From the NCBI RefSeq assembly GCF_900129375.1, contig NZ_FQVN01000009.1, positions 244,267 to 308,266 of the forward strand: 64,000 bases of DNA, in the 5' to 3' direction. Position 1 is the stretch's first letter. Each line of letters starts with the position of its first letter. The position numbers and the translations under genes were made by a program. This stretch comes from Streptoalloteichus hindustanus (GTDB taxonomy: Bacteria > Actinomycetota > Actinomycetes > Mycobacteriales > Pseudonocardiaceae). Under the pieces are notes generated by a model. The model did not search any database and was not told the origin of the DNA. It worked only from the letters and a program-made list of their open reading frames with translations. Of the stretch, positions 27,833-37,089 are shown in pieces.

Positions 27833-28510
27833 GTCCCGGCGGCGGGTCTCTTCTCGCCGCCGGGCGGCCGGCCGGCGGGGCGCACGGTCGTCGTCTTCCC
27901 CGAGCTGTCGCTGACCGGGTACGAGCTGGGCCTGGTCGCGTCCGCGCCGGCGCGCGTCACGACCTCCGCCGACGACCCCCCGGTTGGCCCCGGTCCGCCG
28001 CGCCTGCGCCAGGACCGCGTGTTCGCCGTGGTCGGCGCGGCGGCTCCGGACGGCGACGACCTGCTGCTCGCCTCCCTGGTGTTCGGCGACGACGGCGAGG
28101 TCGTCAACACCTATGCGAAGAAGCACCCGCACGGCCAAGAGCGGGAGCTGTTCCGCGCCGGGGAGAAGCCGACGCTGGTGGACGTGGACGGCTGGGCGCT
28201 GGGCATGGCGATCTGCCGGGACGCCGCCCTTCCCGAGCACGCCGCCGAGGTGTTCGGCGCGGGCGCGGACGTCTACGTGGTGAGCGCGCTCTACGAGGCG
28301 GGCACCGAGCGGCGCAGGGACGACCACCTGCGGGCCCGGTCCGCCGACCACGGCGGGTGGGCGGTGCTCGCCACGCACGGCGACGAGACCGGCGGGTACC
28401 GCACCACGGGCGGCAGCGGCGTGTGGGACCCCGCAGGCCGCCTGGTCGCCCAGGCCGGCGCCGGCGTACCCGACCTCGCGGTCGCGACCCTCCACCCCGG
28501 CACGGTCTGA
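27833..28510 (+). pseudogene. 5'-truncated carbon-nitrogen hydrolase (nitrilase family)
   Basis: Directly after the TNT gene's TGA, in the same frame, the DNA encodes nitrilase-superfamily sequence: VVVFPELSLTGYE (catalytic Glu), then NTYAKKHPHGQE (Lys) and MAICRDAALPEHA (Cys), ending DLAVATLHPGTV. The Glu-Lys-Cys triad is intact, but the first beta strand and helix of the family are missing. There is no ATG, GTG or TTG in frame before the Glu; the first is GTG 28019, downstream of it. So the gene seems to have lost its 5' end, probably when this array inserted or recombined. An unusual start codon cannot be ruled out. Confidence 0.7.
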
Positions 28511-28600
28511 CCGTCTCCCCGGGGTCACCGCTGCGTTCGGCTCGGCGGTGGTGGCCACCGGGATCTCGTCAGCTCGATCTGGCCGCGGGCGTGGTCGGCG

Positions 28601-31600
28601 TCAGCGGAAGTCCCGGGATCGGGAGGGGATGCGCAGGTCGAGCCGTTGCAGGCGGTCGGCGCGGAGGTTGACGACGCCGTCGGCCCGTTCCAGCACACCC
28701 CGCACCAGCAGGGCGGGGCTGGACCGGGCCAGCCGCCGGTAGCGGGCCCACACGCCGGGGGTGCAGACGACGTTGACCATCCCGGTCTCGTCCTCCAGGT
28801 TGAGGAAGGTGACCCCGCCGGCGGTCGCCGGCCGCTGGCGGTGGGTGACCGCCCCGCCCACCAGCACCCGCGACCCGTGCTCCGCCTCGGCCAGCCGCGC
28901 CGTGGGCAGCGCGCCCAGCGCGTCCAGCCGGTCGCGCACGAACTGGGTCGGGTAGCTGTTCGGGGAGACGCCGGTGGCCCACACGTCGGCGACGGCCAGC
29001 TCCACCTCGTCCATGCCCGGCAGGGGCGGGGCGGCCACACCGACGGCCGTGCCGGGTAGCCGGTCCGGGCGCTCCGCCGCCACGGCCCCGGCCGCCCACA
29101 ACGCGCCGCGGCGGGTCGTGCCGAAGCAGTCGAACGCGCCCGCCGTGGCCAACGCCTCGACCTGGGCGGTGGTGAGCCGGACGCGACGGGCCAGGTCGAC
29201 CATGTCGCGGTAGGGGCCGTTGCTCCGCCGTTCGGCGACGATCCGGCCGGCCAGCTCCTCCCCCAGCCCCCGGACCACGGCCAGCCCCATGCGCACCGCG
29301 CGGGGTTCCCGCCGCTCCCGGGGCACGGCGAGCACCTCCCTCCCGTCGGCGGTGCTCAGGGCCACGCCGTCCGCGACGGCCTGCCGGCGGTTGGCCGGCT
29401 CCCTGGAGAGCGGCTCGGGCCCCGAGGGGTCCACCGGCTCCAGCGTCGGGTGGTCGAGGCTGGCGTTGACGTCCGGGCCCCGCACCTCCACGCCGTGCCT
29501 CCTGGCGTCCGCGATCAGCGACTGGGGCGAGTAGAAGCCCATCGGCTGCGCGCGCAGCAACGCCGCGCAGAACGCCTCCGGGTAGTAGAGCTTGAACCAG
29601 GAGCTGGCGTAGACCAGCAACGCGAAGCTCAACGCGTGGCTCTCCGGGAAGCCGAAGTTGGCGAAGGCCAACAACTTGCCGTAGATCCGCTCGGCGAGCT
29701 CGCCCCGGATGCCGTTGGCCGCCATGCCCTCGAACAGCCGCCCCCTGATCCGCTCCATGCGTTCCGCCGACCGCTTCGAGCCCATCGCCCGGCGCAGCTC
29801 GTCGGCCTCGGCCCCGGTGAACCCGGCGACGTCCACGGCGATCTGCATCAGCTGCTCCTGGAACAACGGCACGCCCAGCGTCTTCCTCAGCGCCCGCTCC
29901 AGCAGCGGGTGGTCGACCGTCGCCGCCTCCCGCCCGTTGCGGCGGCGGATGTAGGGGTGCACCGAGCCGCCCTGGATCGGGCCGGGCCGGATCAACGCCA
30001 CCTCGACCACCAGGTCGTAGAACTCCCTGGGCCGCAGCCGGGGCAGGGTGGCCATCTGGGCGCGGCTCTCCACCTGGAACACGCCGACGGCGTCGGCGCG
30101 GCAGAGCATCTCGTAGACCGCCGGGTCGGCGAGGTCGAGGCGGCCGATGTCGACCCGCACGCCGTGGTGCTCGGTGACCAGGTCGACCGCGTAGTGCAGC
30201 GCGGACAGCATGCCCAGCCCGAGCAGGTCGAACTTGACCAGGCCGACCGCCGCGCAGTCGTCCTTGTCCCACTGGAGGACCGTGCGGCCGGGCATCCGCG
30301 CCCACTCGACCGGGCACACCTCGCTCACCGGGCGGTCGCAGATGACCATCCCGCCGGAGTGGATGCCCAGGTGGCGGGGGAACCCCTCAAGCTGGTCGGC
30401 CAACGCCACCACGTGCGGCGGGATGTCCGTGTCGTCGGTGGCGTCGCGCAGCGGCCCCCACCGGTCGATCTGCCCGCTCCACGCGTCCTGCTGGCCGGGC
30501 GAGAAACCGAAGGCCCTGGCCACGTCCCTGATGGCGGACCGGGCGCGGTAGGTGATCACGTTCGCCACCTGCGCCGCCCGGTCGCGCTCGTACCGGCGGT
30601 AGACGTACTGGATGACCTCCTCCCTGCGGTCGGACTCGATGTCCACGTCGATGTCCGGCGGCCCGTCCCGCTCCGGCGCGAGGAACCGCTCGAAGAGCAG
30701 CTCGTACCGGACCGCGTCGACGTGGGTGATGCCCAGGGCGTAGCAGACCGCGGAGTTGGCCGCCGAGCCCCGGCCCTGGCACAGGATGTGGTGCTTCTGG
30801 CAGAACTGGACGATGTCGTGCACCACCAGGAAGTAGCCGGGGAAGCCCAGCCCCTCGATCACCGCGAGCTCGTGCTCGATCTGGCGGTACGCGCGCGGGT
30901 TCGCGTCCGGTGGGCCGTACCGGTCCGCGGCGCCCCGCATGGTCAGCTCGCGCAGCCACGTGTTCTCCGTGTGCCCCGGCGGGACCGGGAACGGGGGCAG
31001 CTTCGGCGCGACCAGCCGGAGGTCGAAGGCGCACGAGCGGCCCAGTTCGGCGGCGGCGCGCACCGAACGGGGGTGGCGGGCGAACAACGCGGCCATCTCC
31101 GCCCCGGACCGCAGGTGCGCGGCGGCCGAGGGCGGCAGCCAGCCGTCCATCTCGTCCAGGCCCCGCCGGGCGCGGACGGCGGCCAGTGCGGTCGCCAGCG
31201 GGTACCGCGCCGGCGTGGCGTAGTGCACGGCGTTGGTGGCCACTGTGGACAGTCCGGCCGCCGCGGCGAGGTCGGCGAGCGCGTCGTTGCGGGCGTCGTC
31301 GTCGGGCAGGCCGTGGTTGGTGAGCTCGACGTGGACGTTCTCCGCGCCGTACAGGGAAACCAGCCGGTCCAGCTCCCGTGCCGCGGCCGAGGGGCCACCG
31401 GTCTCCAGCGCCGCGCGGACGGCGCCCTTGCGGCACCCGGTGAGCACCGCCCAGTGCCCGTCCGCCCGCGCGGCCAGCTCCTCCTCGTCGTAGACCGGGC
31501 GCCCCTTCTCCTCCCCCCGGAGCTGACCGGCGGTGATCGCCCGGCACAGCCGCGCGTAGCCCTCCGGGTCCCTGGCGAGCACCAGCAGGTGCCGGCCCTC

Positions 31601-32038
31601 CGGGTCGGCGACCCCGTTCTGCGGCCGGGAGAGCCCGAGGCTGAGCTCGGCGCCGAACACCGTGCGCACCCCCAGCCCGGCTGCGGCCTCGGCGAACCGG
31701 ACCACGCCGTACACGCCGTCGTGGTCGGTCAACGCGATCGCCTCCAGCCCGAGTCGGGCGGCCTCGGCGGCCAGTTCCTCGGGATGGCTCGCCCCGTCGA
31801 GGAAGCTGAAGTTGGAGTGGCAGTGCAGCTCGGCGTAGGGCACGTGCCGGTCCGGCGCGGGTGGGGTGTCCCGCGGAGTGTCCGGTGGGGCGGTGTACCG
31901 CGCCCGCCGACGTCCCCACGCGGGGCTGTCGCCGCCGTCTCCGGGGTGCGCCTCGTCGCGGGGCAGCTTTCCCCCGGCGTGTCCGGACAGTGCCCGTTCG
32001 AACTCGTTCCAGCTCAACGGCGGGTTGTTCCACCCCAT
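28601..32038 (-). CDS. dnaE2: Error-prone DNA polymerase DnaE2 (ImuC)
   Basis: A 1145-residue C-family DNA polymerase that does translesion synthesis with ImuB in the SOS mutasome. It begins MGWNNPPLSWNEFERALSG, typical of actinobacterial DnaE2, and is followed by the PHP domain (YAELHCHSNFSFLDGASHPEE) and the polymerase active site PDIDVDIES with GRGSAANSAVCYALG. The C-terminus has the OB-fold segment (LEDETGMVNVVCTPGVW). ATG 32038 has a perfect GAGGAGGTGG site. It lies downstream of imuB in the same direction but with a 340-bp gap that holds a DnaA-box element, so it may be expressed separately. Confidence 0.96.
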   Translation of the reverse strand: MGWNNPPLSWNEFERALSGHAGGKLPRDEAHPGDGGDSPAWGRRRARYTAPPDTPRDTPPAPDRHVPYAELHCHSNFSFLDGASHPEELAAEAARLGLEAIALTDHDGVYGVVRFAEAAAGLGVRTVFGAELSLGLSRPQNGVADPEGRHLLVLARDPEGYARLCRAITAGQLRGEEKGRPVYDEEELAARADGHWAVLTGCRKGAVRAALETGGPSAAARELDRLVSLYGAENVHVELTNHGLPDDDARNDALADLAAAAGLSTVATNAVHYATPARYPLATALAAVRARRGLDEMDGWLPPSAAAHLRSGAEMAALFARHPRSVRAAAELGRSCAFDLRLVAPKLPPFPVPPGHTENTWLRELTMRGAADRYGPPDANPRAYRQIEHELAVIEGLGFPGYFLVVHDIVQFCQKHHILCQGRGSAANSAVCYALGITHVDAVRYELLFERFLAPERDGPPDIDVDIESDRREEVIQYVYRRYERDRAAQVANVITYRARSAIRDVARAFGFSPGQQDAWSGQIDRWGPLRDATDDTDIPPHVVALADQLEGFPRHLGIHSGGMVICDRPVSEVCPVEWARMPGRTVLQWDKDDCAAVGLVKFDLLGLGMLSALHYAVDLVTEHHGVRVDIGRLDLADPAVYEMLCRADAVGVFQVESRAQMATLPRLRPREFYDLVVEVALIRPGPIQGGSVHPYIRRRNGREAATVDHPLLERALRKTLGVPLFQEQLMQIAVDVAGFTGAEADELRRAMGSKRSAERMERIRGRLFEGMAANGIRGELAERIYGKLLAFANFGFPESHALSFALLVYASSWFKLYYPEAFCAALLRAQPMGFYSPQSLIADARRHGVEVRGPDVNASLDHPTLEPVDPSGPEPLSREPANRRQAVADGVALSTADGREVLAVPRERREPRAVRMGLAVVRGLGEELAGRIVAERRSNGPYRDMVDLARRVRLTTAQVEALATAGAFDCFGTTRRGALWAAGAVAAERPDRLPGTAVGVAAPPLPGMDEVELAVADVWATGVSPNSYPTQFVRDRLDALGALPTARLAEAEHGSRVLVGGAVTHRQRPATAGGVTFLNLEDETGMVNVVCTPGVWARYRRLARSSPALLVRGVLERADGVVNLRADRLQRLDLRIPSRSRDFR

Positions 32039-32378
32039 GCGCCACCTCCTCACGTTTCCCGCTCGCCCCTGCCCGGGGTTCGCCGCTCTGGCCCCTTCGT
32101 CGTCGCCGGCTGTCTGCCGTTTCCGCTTTCCCTGTCTGTGTTTGGGCTCCGGGTGCAAGCGGACGAGCGGCAGCCGACCCGAAGCGGTGGAAGATTCATT
32201 CCTTTGTGGACGGTGTTGTCCACAGGGTCCCGGGTTGTCCACAGCGGACTGTTCTGGTCTGGTGGCGCCCTGGCGCCGGCCGATAGGCTGGAGCGGGGCT
32301 CGCCCCCCGGGACGGGTGGGGGCTGACCTCAGGCGGGGCGCGGAGCGGCGGGCGCGGCGGAGGGCATCTCCGGCGAGG
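32039..32378. other. Intergenic region imuB-dnaE2
   Basis: This 340-bp stretch has no credible gene. It contains the DnaA-box element at 32215-32325. No LexA box is seen here. Confidence 0.8.
32215..32325 (-). repeat. DnaA-box/GC-hairpin element, copy A
   Basis: Read on the minus strand this has a 45-bp GC-rich block (32325 to 32281, with GGGGCGAGCCCC at its heart), 36 bp of variable sequence, then two direct copies of CTGTGGACAAC (32234-32244 and 32215-32225). Each contains the reverse complement of TTGTCCACA, the consensus actinobacterial DnaA box. A partial inverted box, TTGTGGAC, lies at 32204-32211. A second copy in the opposite orientation is at 38894-39003; the 45-bp blocks match at 42 of 45 positions. 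Confidence 0.85.
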
Positions 32379-34052
32379 TCAGTCGTAACGGCCCTCCACC
32401 CACCACTCGCCGGACTCGCGGACCAGCAGCAACGCGAGCTGTCCCGCCTCGTCGCCCTCGGCCGCGAGCACGACCTGGAGCCGGGCGGCCCGACGCGGGC
32501 CGGCCAGGGGCTCCGCGCCAGCCCCGGGCGCCCCCAGGACCGGCGGCTCGGCGGCCGCAGCGGCCAGCCACCACCGTTCGTGCACCGGCCATGGCCCCGC
32601 CCACGCCAACACGCGCCGCGGCGGCTCCCCCTCCACCCGCACCGACTCCGGCGCAGCGCTGATCACGTGCCGCCCGCTGACCCCCACCGGCCGCCCGGCC
32701 CCGTCCAGCACCTCCGCGGGAGTCGGCCGCTCGGGCACCACCGTCGGCGACGGCGCCGGCAACCGTCCCGGCCACGGCGGCTCCGGGTCCAGCGCGGGCC
32801 GCCGCTCGTCGCCCCACGGCACCCACCGCACCCGGTCCGCGGGGCCGCGCCCGCCGCCCACCACCGGGGTCAACACCGCGTCCGGCCCGAGCAGACCCTG
32901 CACCCTGACCAGCGCCCGCGCCGCCCGCTCGCCGTCCGGGGTCTCCCCGCGGAAGAGGTCGAGCTGCAACGCGGCGGCGCCGACCACCTCCTCCGGCGCC
33001 AACCGCAACGACACCACGCCGGCAGTGGGGCGCGCCGCGCCGCGCCCCGTCAGCCAGCCGTCGAGCTGCCACCGCACCCGGTCGGCGGTGCCGGACGGGG
33101 TCAGCGGCTCCGCGCACCGCCACACCCGCGCCAGTTCCTCCCCGTGCCCGGTCCGCGCCTCGATGCGCAGCCGGGTGCAGGCCAGGCCGAGCCGCGTCAG
33201 CCGGGCGTGCAGCCGCTCGGCCAACGCCCTGGCGGCGAACGCGGCGGCGTCGACCCGGTCCACCGGCGGGTCGAGCTCCTCGGCCACGGCCAGCTCGGGC
33301 GGCGGGCGGCGGCGACCCGGTGGGCGCTCCTCCAGTCCGCCGGCCAGCCGGTGCGCGAGCACCGCGTCGGCCCCGAACCGGGACGCGACGTCCCCAGCCG
33401 GCACCGCCGCGAACGCGCCCAGTGTGCGCAGACCAAGGCGGCGCAACAGATCCACCAACCTCGATCTGTCCGAAGTGGACGGTTTTGTTCCCTCGTCGGA
33501 CAACAGCTCGGCGACGCTCATCGGGGCGAGGAAGCCCGGGCTGTCCCCCGGCGGCACCAGCACGCCCCGGCGTGCCGCCAGGGTCGCGGCGAACAAGCCG
33601 TCCGCCACGCCCACCTGGCACTCCGCGCCGGAACGCGCCGCGACGTGGTCGACGATCCGCTCCGCCGCGGCCTCCTCACCCCCGAAGTACCGGCCGGGCC
33701 CCCCGGCGGGCACCGCGACCAGCCCCGGCCGCACCACCTCGACGCCGGGCGCGAGCTCCTCGACCGCCGCCACCACCGGCTCGAACAACCGGGCGTCCCG
33801 CTCGCGGTCGTCGTCGAACACCAGCAGCCGGGGACACCGCGCCTGGGCCTCCCGCTTCCGCAGGCCGCGCCCGACGCCGTCGGCCCTGGCCGTGGCGGAC
33901 GACGCGACCACCCGGTTCGCGACGAGGACGGCGGCCGGCGCGTGGGGCGCGGCCCCCGCCGCCGCGCACGCGGCGACCACGGGCCAGTCCGGGCACCACG
34001 CCACCAGCGTGCGCACCGCGGCCGGTCCCCGCCCGCAGTTCTCAGCGCTCAT
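32379..34052 (-). CDS. imuB: ImuB, Y-family-like mutasome subunit
   Basis: A 557-residue Y-family polymerase homologue that serves as the hub linking DnaE2 and the beta clamp rather than as a polymerase. It starts with TLVAWCPDWPVVAA, where active Y polymerases have the acidic metal ligand region, and later has the RCPRLLVFDDDRERDARLF and LLRRLGLRTLGAFAAVP segments typical of ImuB. A clamp-binding motif QLDLF lies near residue 380. ATG 34052 is used because GGGGTGG lies upstream; an in-frame GTG at 34061 is possible. It is on the same strand as imuA' and dnaE2. Confidence 0.93.
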   Translation of the reverse strand: MSAENCGRGPAAVRTLVAWCPDWPVVAACAAAGAAPHAPAAVLVANRVVASSATARADGVGRGLRKREAQARCPRLLVFDDDRERDARLFEPVVAAVEELAPGVEVVRPGLVAVPAGGPGRYFGGEEAAAERIVDHVAARSGAECQVGVADGLFAATLAARRGVLVPPGDSPGFLAPMSVAELLSDEGTKPSTSDRSRLVDLLRRLGLRTLGAFAAVPAGDVASRFGADAVLAHRLAGGLEERPPGRRRPPPELAVAEELDPPVDRVDAAAFAARALAERLHARLTRLGLACTRLRIEARTGHGEELARVWRCAEPLTPSGTADRVRWQLDGWLTGRGAARPTAGVVSLRLAPEEVVGAAALQLDLFRGETPDGERAARALVRVQGLLGPDAVLTPVVGGGRGPADRVRWVPWGDERRPALDPEPPWPGRLPAPSPTVVPERPTPAEVLDGAGRPVGVSGRHVISAAPESVRVEGEPPRRVLAWAGPWPVHERWWLAAAAAEPPVLGAPGAGAEPLAGPRRAARLQVVLAAEGDEAGQLALLLVRESGEWWVEGRYD

Positions 34053-34241
34053 CGCGGCCACCCCGCTTTCGCGGCCACACCACCCTCAACCACCAACCGC
34101 GGCCGCAGGACACCCACACCACTGACACCACCGGCCGGGGAGAGCACACTGCCCGCAACAGCAAACCAGGAGATCCGATGCCCGTCCCCGGCGCGAGCGG
34201 ACCGCGACGGATCGGGTCGTCACGTCGTCCGGCCACGACGC

Positions 34242-35015
34242 TCACCCCGCCACCATCGGCAACACGCGCCCGCCGTCGGGCAACGAGTCAGCCAACGGGT
34301 CAGTCACCGAGTCGGCCCACGGCGCGAGCACGTCCGCATCGCGCCGCGACTCACCGACCTCCGCCGGACTCGACTCCCGCCGCTCGGCCGCGGGTGCCAT
34401 CAGTCGGGTGAACCGGGGCCGCGCGGCGCCGCCCCGCCCGCTCACCCGCACCAGAATCTCGCGTTCCCGCAGGTAGCCGTGGCCGGCGCCGAGTCCGGAC
34501 CACCGCCCGTCGGCACAGCTCAGCTCCAGGTCGGCCGCCGGCCAGGGACCCAACGGCATCAGCACCGCGCCCCGCTGCCGGGCCCGCGCGGACAGCCGCT
34601 TGGTCGTGGCGGGGCTGATCCGCTCCGGTTCAGCCACCACGACCAGGTCGATCCCGTCGAGCAACGCGGCGACCACCGCCACCAGCTCGTCACCCGGCCG
34701 TGGCACCAGGGCCAGCCGATTCGTCGCCGCTCCCGCCTCGGCCGCGGCGAGCGCACCCAGCCCGGGCATCCCCACGACCGCGGCCCACGAGCCGGCGGCG
34801 GTGGCTTCGGCCAGCGTGGCGAGCAGGAGCGAGGTCGACCCGCGCACCGCCACCGTGCTGCCGCGGCGCAACCCACCCCACGGCAGCACGGCGGCCAGTT
34901 CCGCCCGCACCGGCAGCACCCGCCTCGTCAGGCGGTCGCCGGAGGCCACGGCGACCCCGGATGCCGTGACCACCCCGTCCAGCGACCTCAACGACGCGAC
35001 CACCGCACCGGACAC
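34242..35015 (-). CDS. imuA: ImuA'-like (RecA-related) mutasome accessory protein
   Basis: A 257-residue protein of the ImuA'/RecA-like family found before imuB in actinobacteria. Evidence: the LPWGGLRRGSTVAVRGSTSLLLATLAEA segment resembles a degenerate Walker A region, and DGIDLVVVAEPERI occupies the Walker B place. The Lys of a true P-loop is absent, so ATP binding is doubtful. GTG 35015 (VSGAVVASLRSLDG) is chosen over 35057 because GGAAGGAG lies just upstream. A perfect LexA box lies about 115 bp upstream. It is required for DnaE2-dependent mutagenesis in mycobacteria. Confidence 0.85.
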   Translation of the reverse strand: MSGAVVASLRSLDGVVTASGVAVASGDRLTRRVLPVRAELAAVLPWGGLRRGSTVAVRGSTSLLLATLAEATAAGSWAAVVGMPGLGALAAAEAGAATNRLALVPRPGDELVAVVAALLDGIDLVVVAEPERISPATTKRLSARARQRGAVLMPLGPWPAADLELSCADGRWSGLGAGHGYLREREILVRVSGRGGAARPRFTRLMAPAAERRESSPAEVGESRRDADVLAPWADSVTDPLADSLPDGGRVLPMVAG

Positions 35016-35128
35016 CGGCCACTCCTTCCCCTGGAGACGCGCCCGCACCCTGGGCACGTCACCGCCGTGGGGAAGCCAGCGGTGCTGCGGATGTGATCAC
35101 CCTCGGGAGGTTCGACCACTCCGTTCAT

Positions 35129-35144
35129 TCGAACACCCGTTCGA
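35129..35144. promoter_or_regulatory. LexA (SOS) box
   Basis: TCGAACACCCGTTCGA is a perfect TCGAAC-N4-GTTCGA inverted repeat, the actinobacterial SOS box; one more base on each side also pairs. It is 114 bp upstream of the imuA' start, with no other gene start close by. It predicts DNA-damage induction of imuA'-imuB and perhaps dnaE2. Confidence 0.9.
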
Positions 35145-35437
35145 ACAACACCTAGTAAACCGAGCCGGACCGCGCCCGTCAACCCCCACTGAAGAGTGAA
35201 CTCGGACGGGCTGACAGCGGCCGCTCGTCGACATCGGGCACGCCGGACACCGCCCTGCCCCGACAACCCCAATTGCCACCAAAAGCACAGGTCACAGCAC
35301 CGCACTCGCCAGCGGAGCGCCTTCGGAGCCCGGCACGGCGCCGAAGGCGGCAGGGCGCGGCGACCAGCCATCTCAAGATCATTTCACCACGGCGGAGCGG
35401 CGCGTCCGACCAGGGCCCCGCACGCGGCCCCACAACG

Positions 35438-35477
35438 CCGGAGGGGGCTGTCCGCCGTGGCGGACAGCCCCCTCCGG
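35438..35477 (-). terminator. Hairpin terminator after purH
   Basis: A 19-bp perfect stem (CCGGAGGGGGCTGTCCGCC and its complement) with a two-base apparent loop, lying 20 bp past the purH stop. It is the strongest hairpin in this intergenic region. Confidence 0.85.
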
Positions 35478-35496
35478 AGCGAGACCGGTCGAACCG

Positions 35497-37089
35497 TCAG
35501 TGCGCGAAGTGCCGCGTCCCGGTGAGGTACAGGGCGACGCCGGCCTCCTCGGCCGCCGCGATCACCTCCGCGTCCCGCACCGACCCGCCCGGCTGCACCA
35601 CGGCCCGCACCCCGGCGTCCAGCAGCACCCGCAGGCCGTCCGGGAACGGGAAGAACGCGTCCGAGGCCGCGACCGCGCCCCGGGCCCGGTCGCCCGCACG
35701 GGTCACCGCGAGCCGGGCGGCGTCCACCCGGTTCACCTGACCCATGCCGACGCCGACCGTCGCGCCGCCGTGCGCCAGCAGGATCGCGTTGGACTTCACC
35801 GCGCGGCAGGCCCGCCAGGCGAACCGCAGGTCGCCCAGGGTCTCCTCGTCCACCGGCGTGCCGCAGGCCAGCGTCCACTTCGCCGGGTCGTCGCCGGGGG
35901 CGTCGATGGCGTCGGCCGACTGCGCCAGCAGACCGCCCGAGACCGCGCGGGTCTCCAGCCCGCCGCGCGCCGGCGGCTCGGCCACCAGGATGCGCACGTT
36001 CTTCTTGCGCGACAGCACCTCCACGGCGCCGTCGGCGTAGGACGGGGCGACGATCACCTCGGTGAAGATGTCCGCCACCTGCTCGGCCATCTCGACGGTG
36101 ACCTCGCGGTTGGCCGCGATCACACCGCCGTAGGCGCTCACCGGGTCGCACGCGTGCGCCCTCCGGTGCGCCTCGGCGACGGCCCCGTCACCGTCCACAG
36201 TGGAGATCGCGATGCCGCAGGGGTTGGCGTGCTTGATGATCGCCACACACGCGTCGTCGTGGTCGTGCGCCGCCCGCCAGGCCGCGTCGGTGTCGACGTA
36301 GTTGTTGTACGACATCTGCTTGCCGTGCAGCTGCCGGGCGCCGGCCAGCCCACCGCCGGAGCCCGAGACGTACAGCGCGGCCCTCTGGTGCGGGTTCTCG
36401 CCGTAGCGCAGCACCGCGGCCCGCTGGTAGGTCGCGCCCATCCAGCCCGGGAAGCCGGAGCCCTCGTCGTCCGGCGCCAGCTCCTGGCCGATCCACGAGG
36501 CCACCGCCACGTCGTAGGACGCGGTGTGCCGGAACGCGGCCGCGGCCAGCGCCTGCCGGTCGGCCAGCGTGAACCCGCCGTCCCGCACCCGCTCCAGCAC
36601 CCAGTCGTACCGCGACGGGTCGACCACGACCGCCACGTTGGCGTGGTTCTTGGCCGCGGCGCGGACCATGGCCGGGCCGCCGATGTCGATCTGCTCGACG
36701 CACTCGTCCTGACCGGCGCCCGAGGCGACCGTCCTGGCGAACGGGTAGAGGTTGACCACCAGGAGGTCGAACGGCGCGATGTCGAGCCGCCGGATCTGCT
36801 CGACGTGCTCCTCGCGGCGGACGTCGGCCAGCAGCCCGGCGTGCACCCTCGGGTGCAGCGTCTTCACCCGGCCGTCCAGGCACTCCGGGAAGCCGGTCAG
36901 CTCCTCCACCGGCGTCACCGGCACGCCGGCGTCGGCGAGGGCACGCGCCGTGCCCCCGGTGGACACGATCTCCACGCCGGCGGCGTGCAACCCGGTGGCC
37001 AGCTCCAGCAGGCCCGACTTGTCCGACACGCCGACCAACGCGCGTCGCACGGGCCGCCTGCCCTCCACGGGGGACTGGGTCGCGGTCAC
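35497..37089 (-). CDS. purH: Bifunctional AICAR transformylase/IMP cyclohydrolase PurH
   Basis: A 530-residue enzyme for the last two steps of IMP synthesis: formylation of AICAR by 10-formyl-THF, then ring closure. The N-terminal cyclohydrolase domain has [15 protein letters not shown] and [16 protein letters not shown]; the C-terminal transformylase domain has the catalytic IKHANPCG and [13 protein letters not shown]. Length is typical. GTG 37089 overlaps the purN stop by four bases (GTGA), so the pair is translationally coupled. A strong terminator follows. Confidence 0.97.
   Translation of the reverse strand: MTATQSPVEGRRPVRRALVGVSDKSGLLELATGLHAAGVEIVSTGGTARALADAGVPVTPVEELTGFPECLDGRVKTLHPRVHAGLLADVRREEHVEQIRRLDIAPFDLLVVNLYPFARTVASGAGQDECVEQIDIGGPAMVRAAAKNHANVAVVVDPSRYDWVLERVRDGGFTLADRQALAAAAFRHTASYDVAVASWIGQELAPDDEGSGFPGWMGATYQRAAVLRYGENPHQRAALYVSGSGGGLAGARQLHGKQMSYNNYVDTDAAWRAAHDHDDACVAIIKHANPCGIAISTVDGDGAVAEAHRRAHACDPVSAYGGVIAANREVTVEMAEQVADIFTEVIVAPSYADGAVEVLSRKKNVRILVAEPPARGGLETRAVSGGLLAQSADAIDAPGDDPAKWTLACGTPVDEETLGDLRFAWRACRAVKSNAILLAHGGATVGVGMGQVNRVDAARLAVTRAGDRARGAVAASDAFFPFPDGLRVLLDAGVRAVVQPGGSVRDAEVIAAAEEAGVALYLTGTRHFAH

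Larger units (their letters stand above)
35016..35496. other. Intergenic region purH-imuA'
   Basis: No credible gene in this 481-bp stretch. It holds the LexA box (35129-35144) near imuA' and the purH terminator (35438-35477). The rest shows nothing clear. Confidence 0.8.

Noticed and set aside
24335..28558. Very long open frame on the minus strand across the YezG/TNT genes
   Set aside because: Its predicted protein is Arg/Gly/Pro-rich with no domain, and it runs antisense to five genes with clear motifs. High GC makes such antisense frames common here.
24586..28671. Long plus-strand open frame overlapping four array genes
   Set aside because: It is out of frame with genes that have clear domains and ribosome sites; its composition is Ala/Arg-biased noise.
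31990..32010. LexA-like GTTCGAACTCGTTC inside the dnaE2 start
   Set aside because: The half sites are two bases apart rather than four, and it lies in coding sequence (Asn-Glu-Phe-Glu-Arg).
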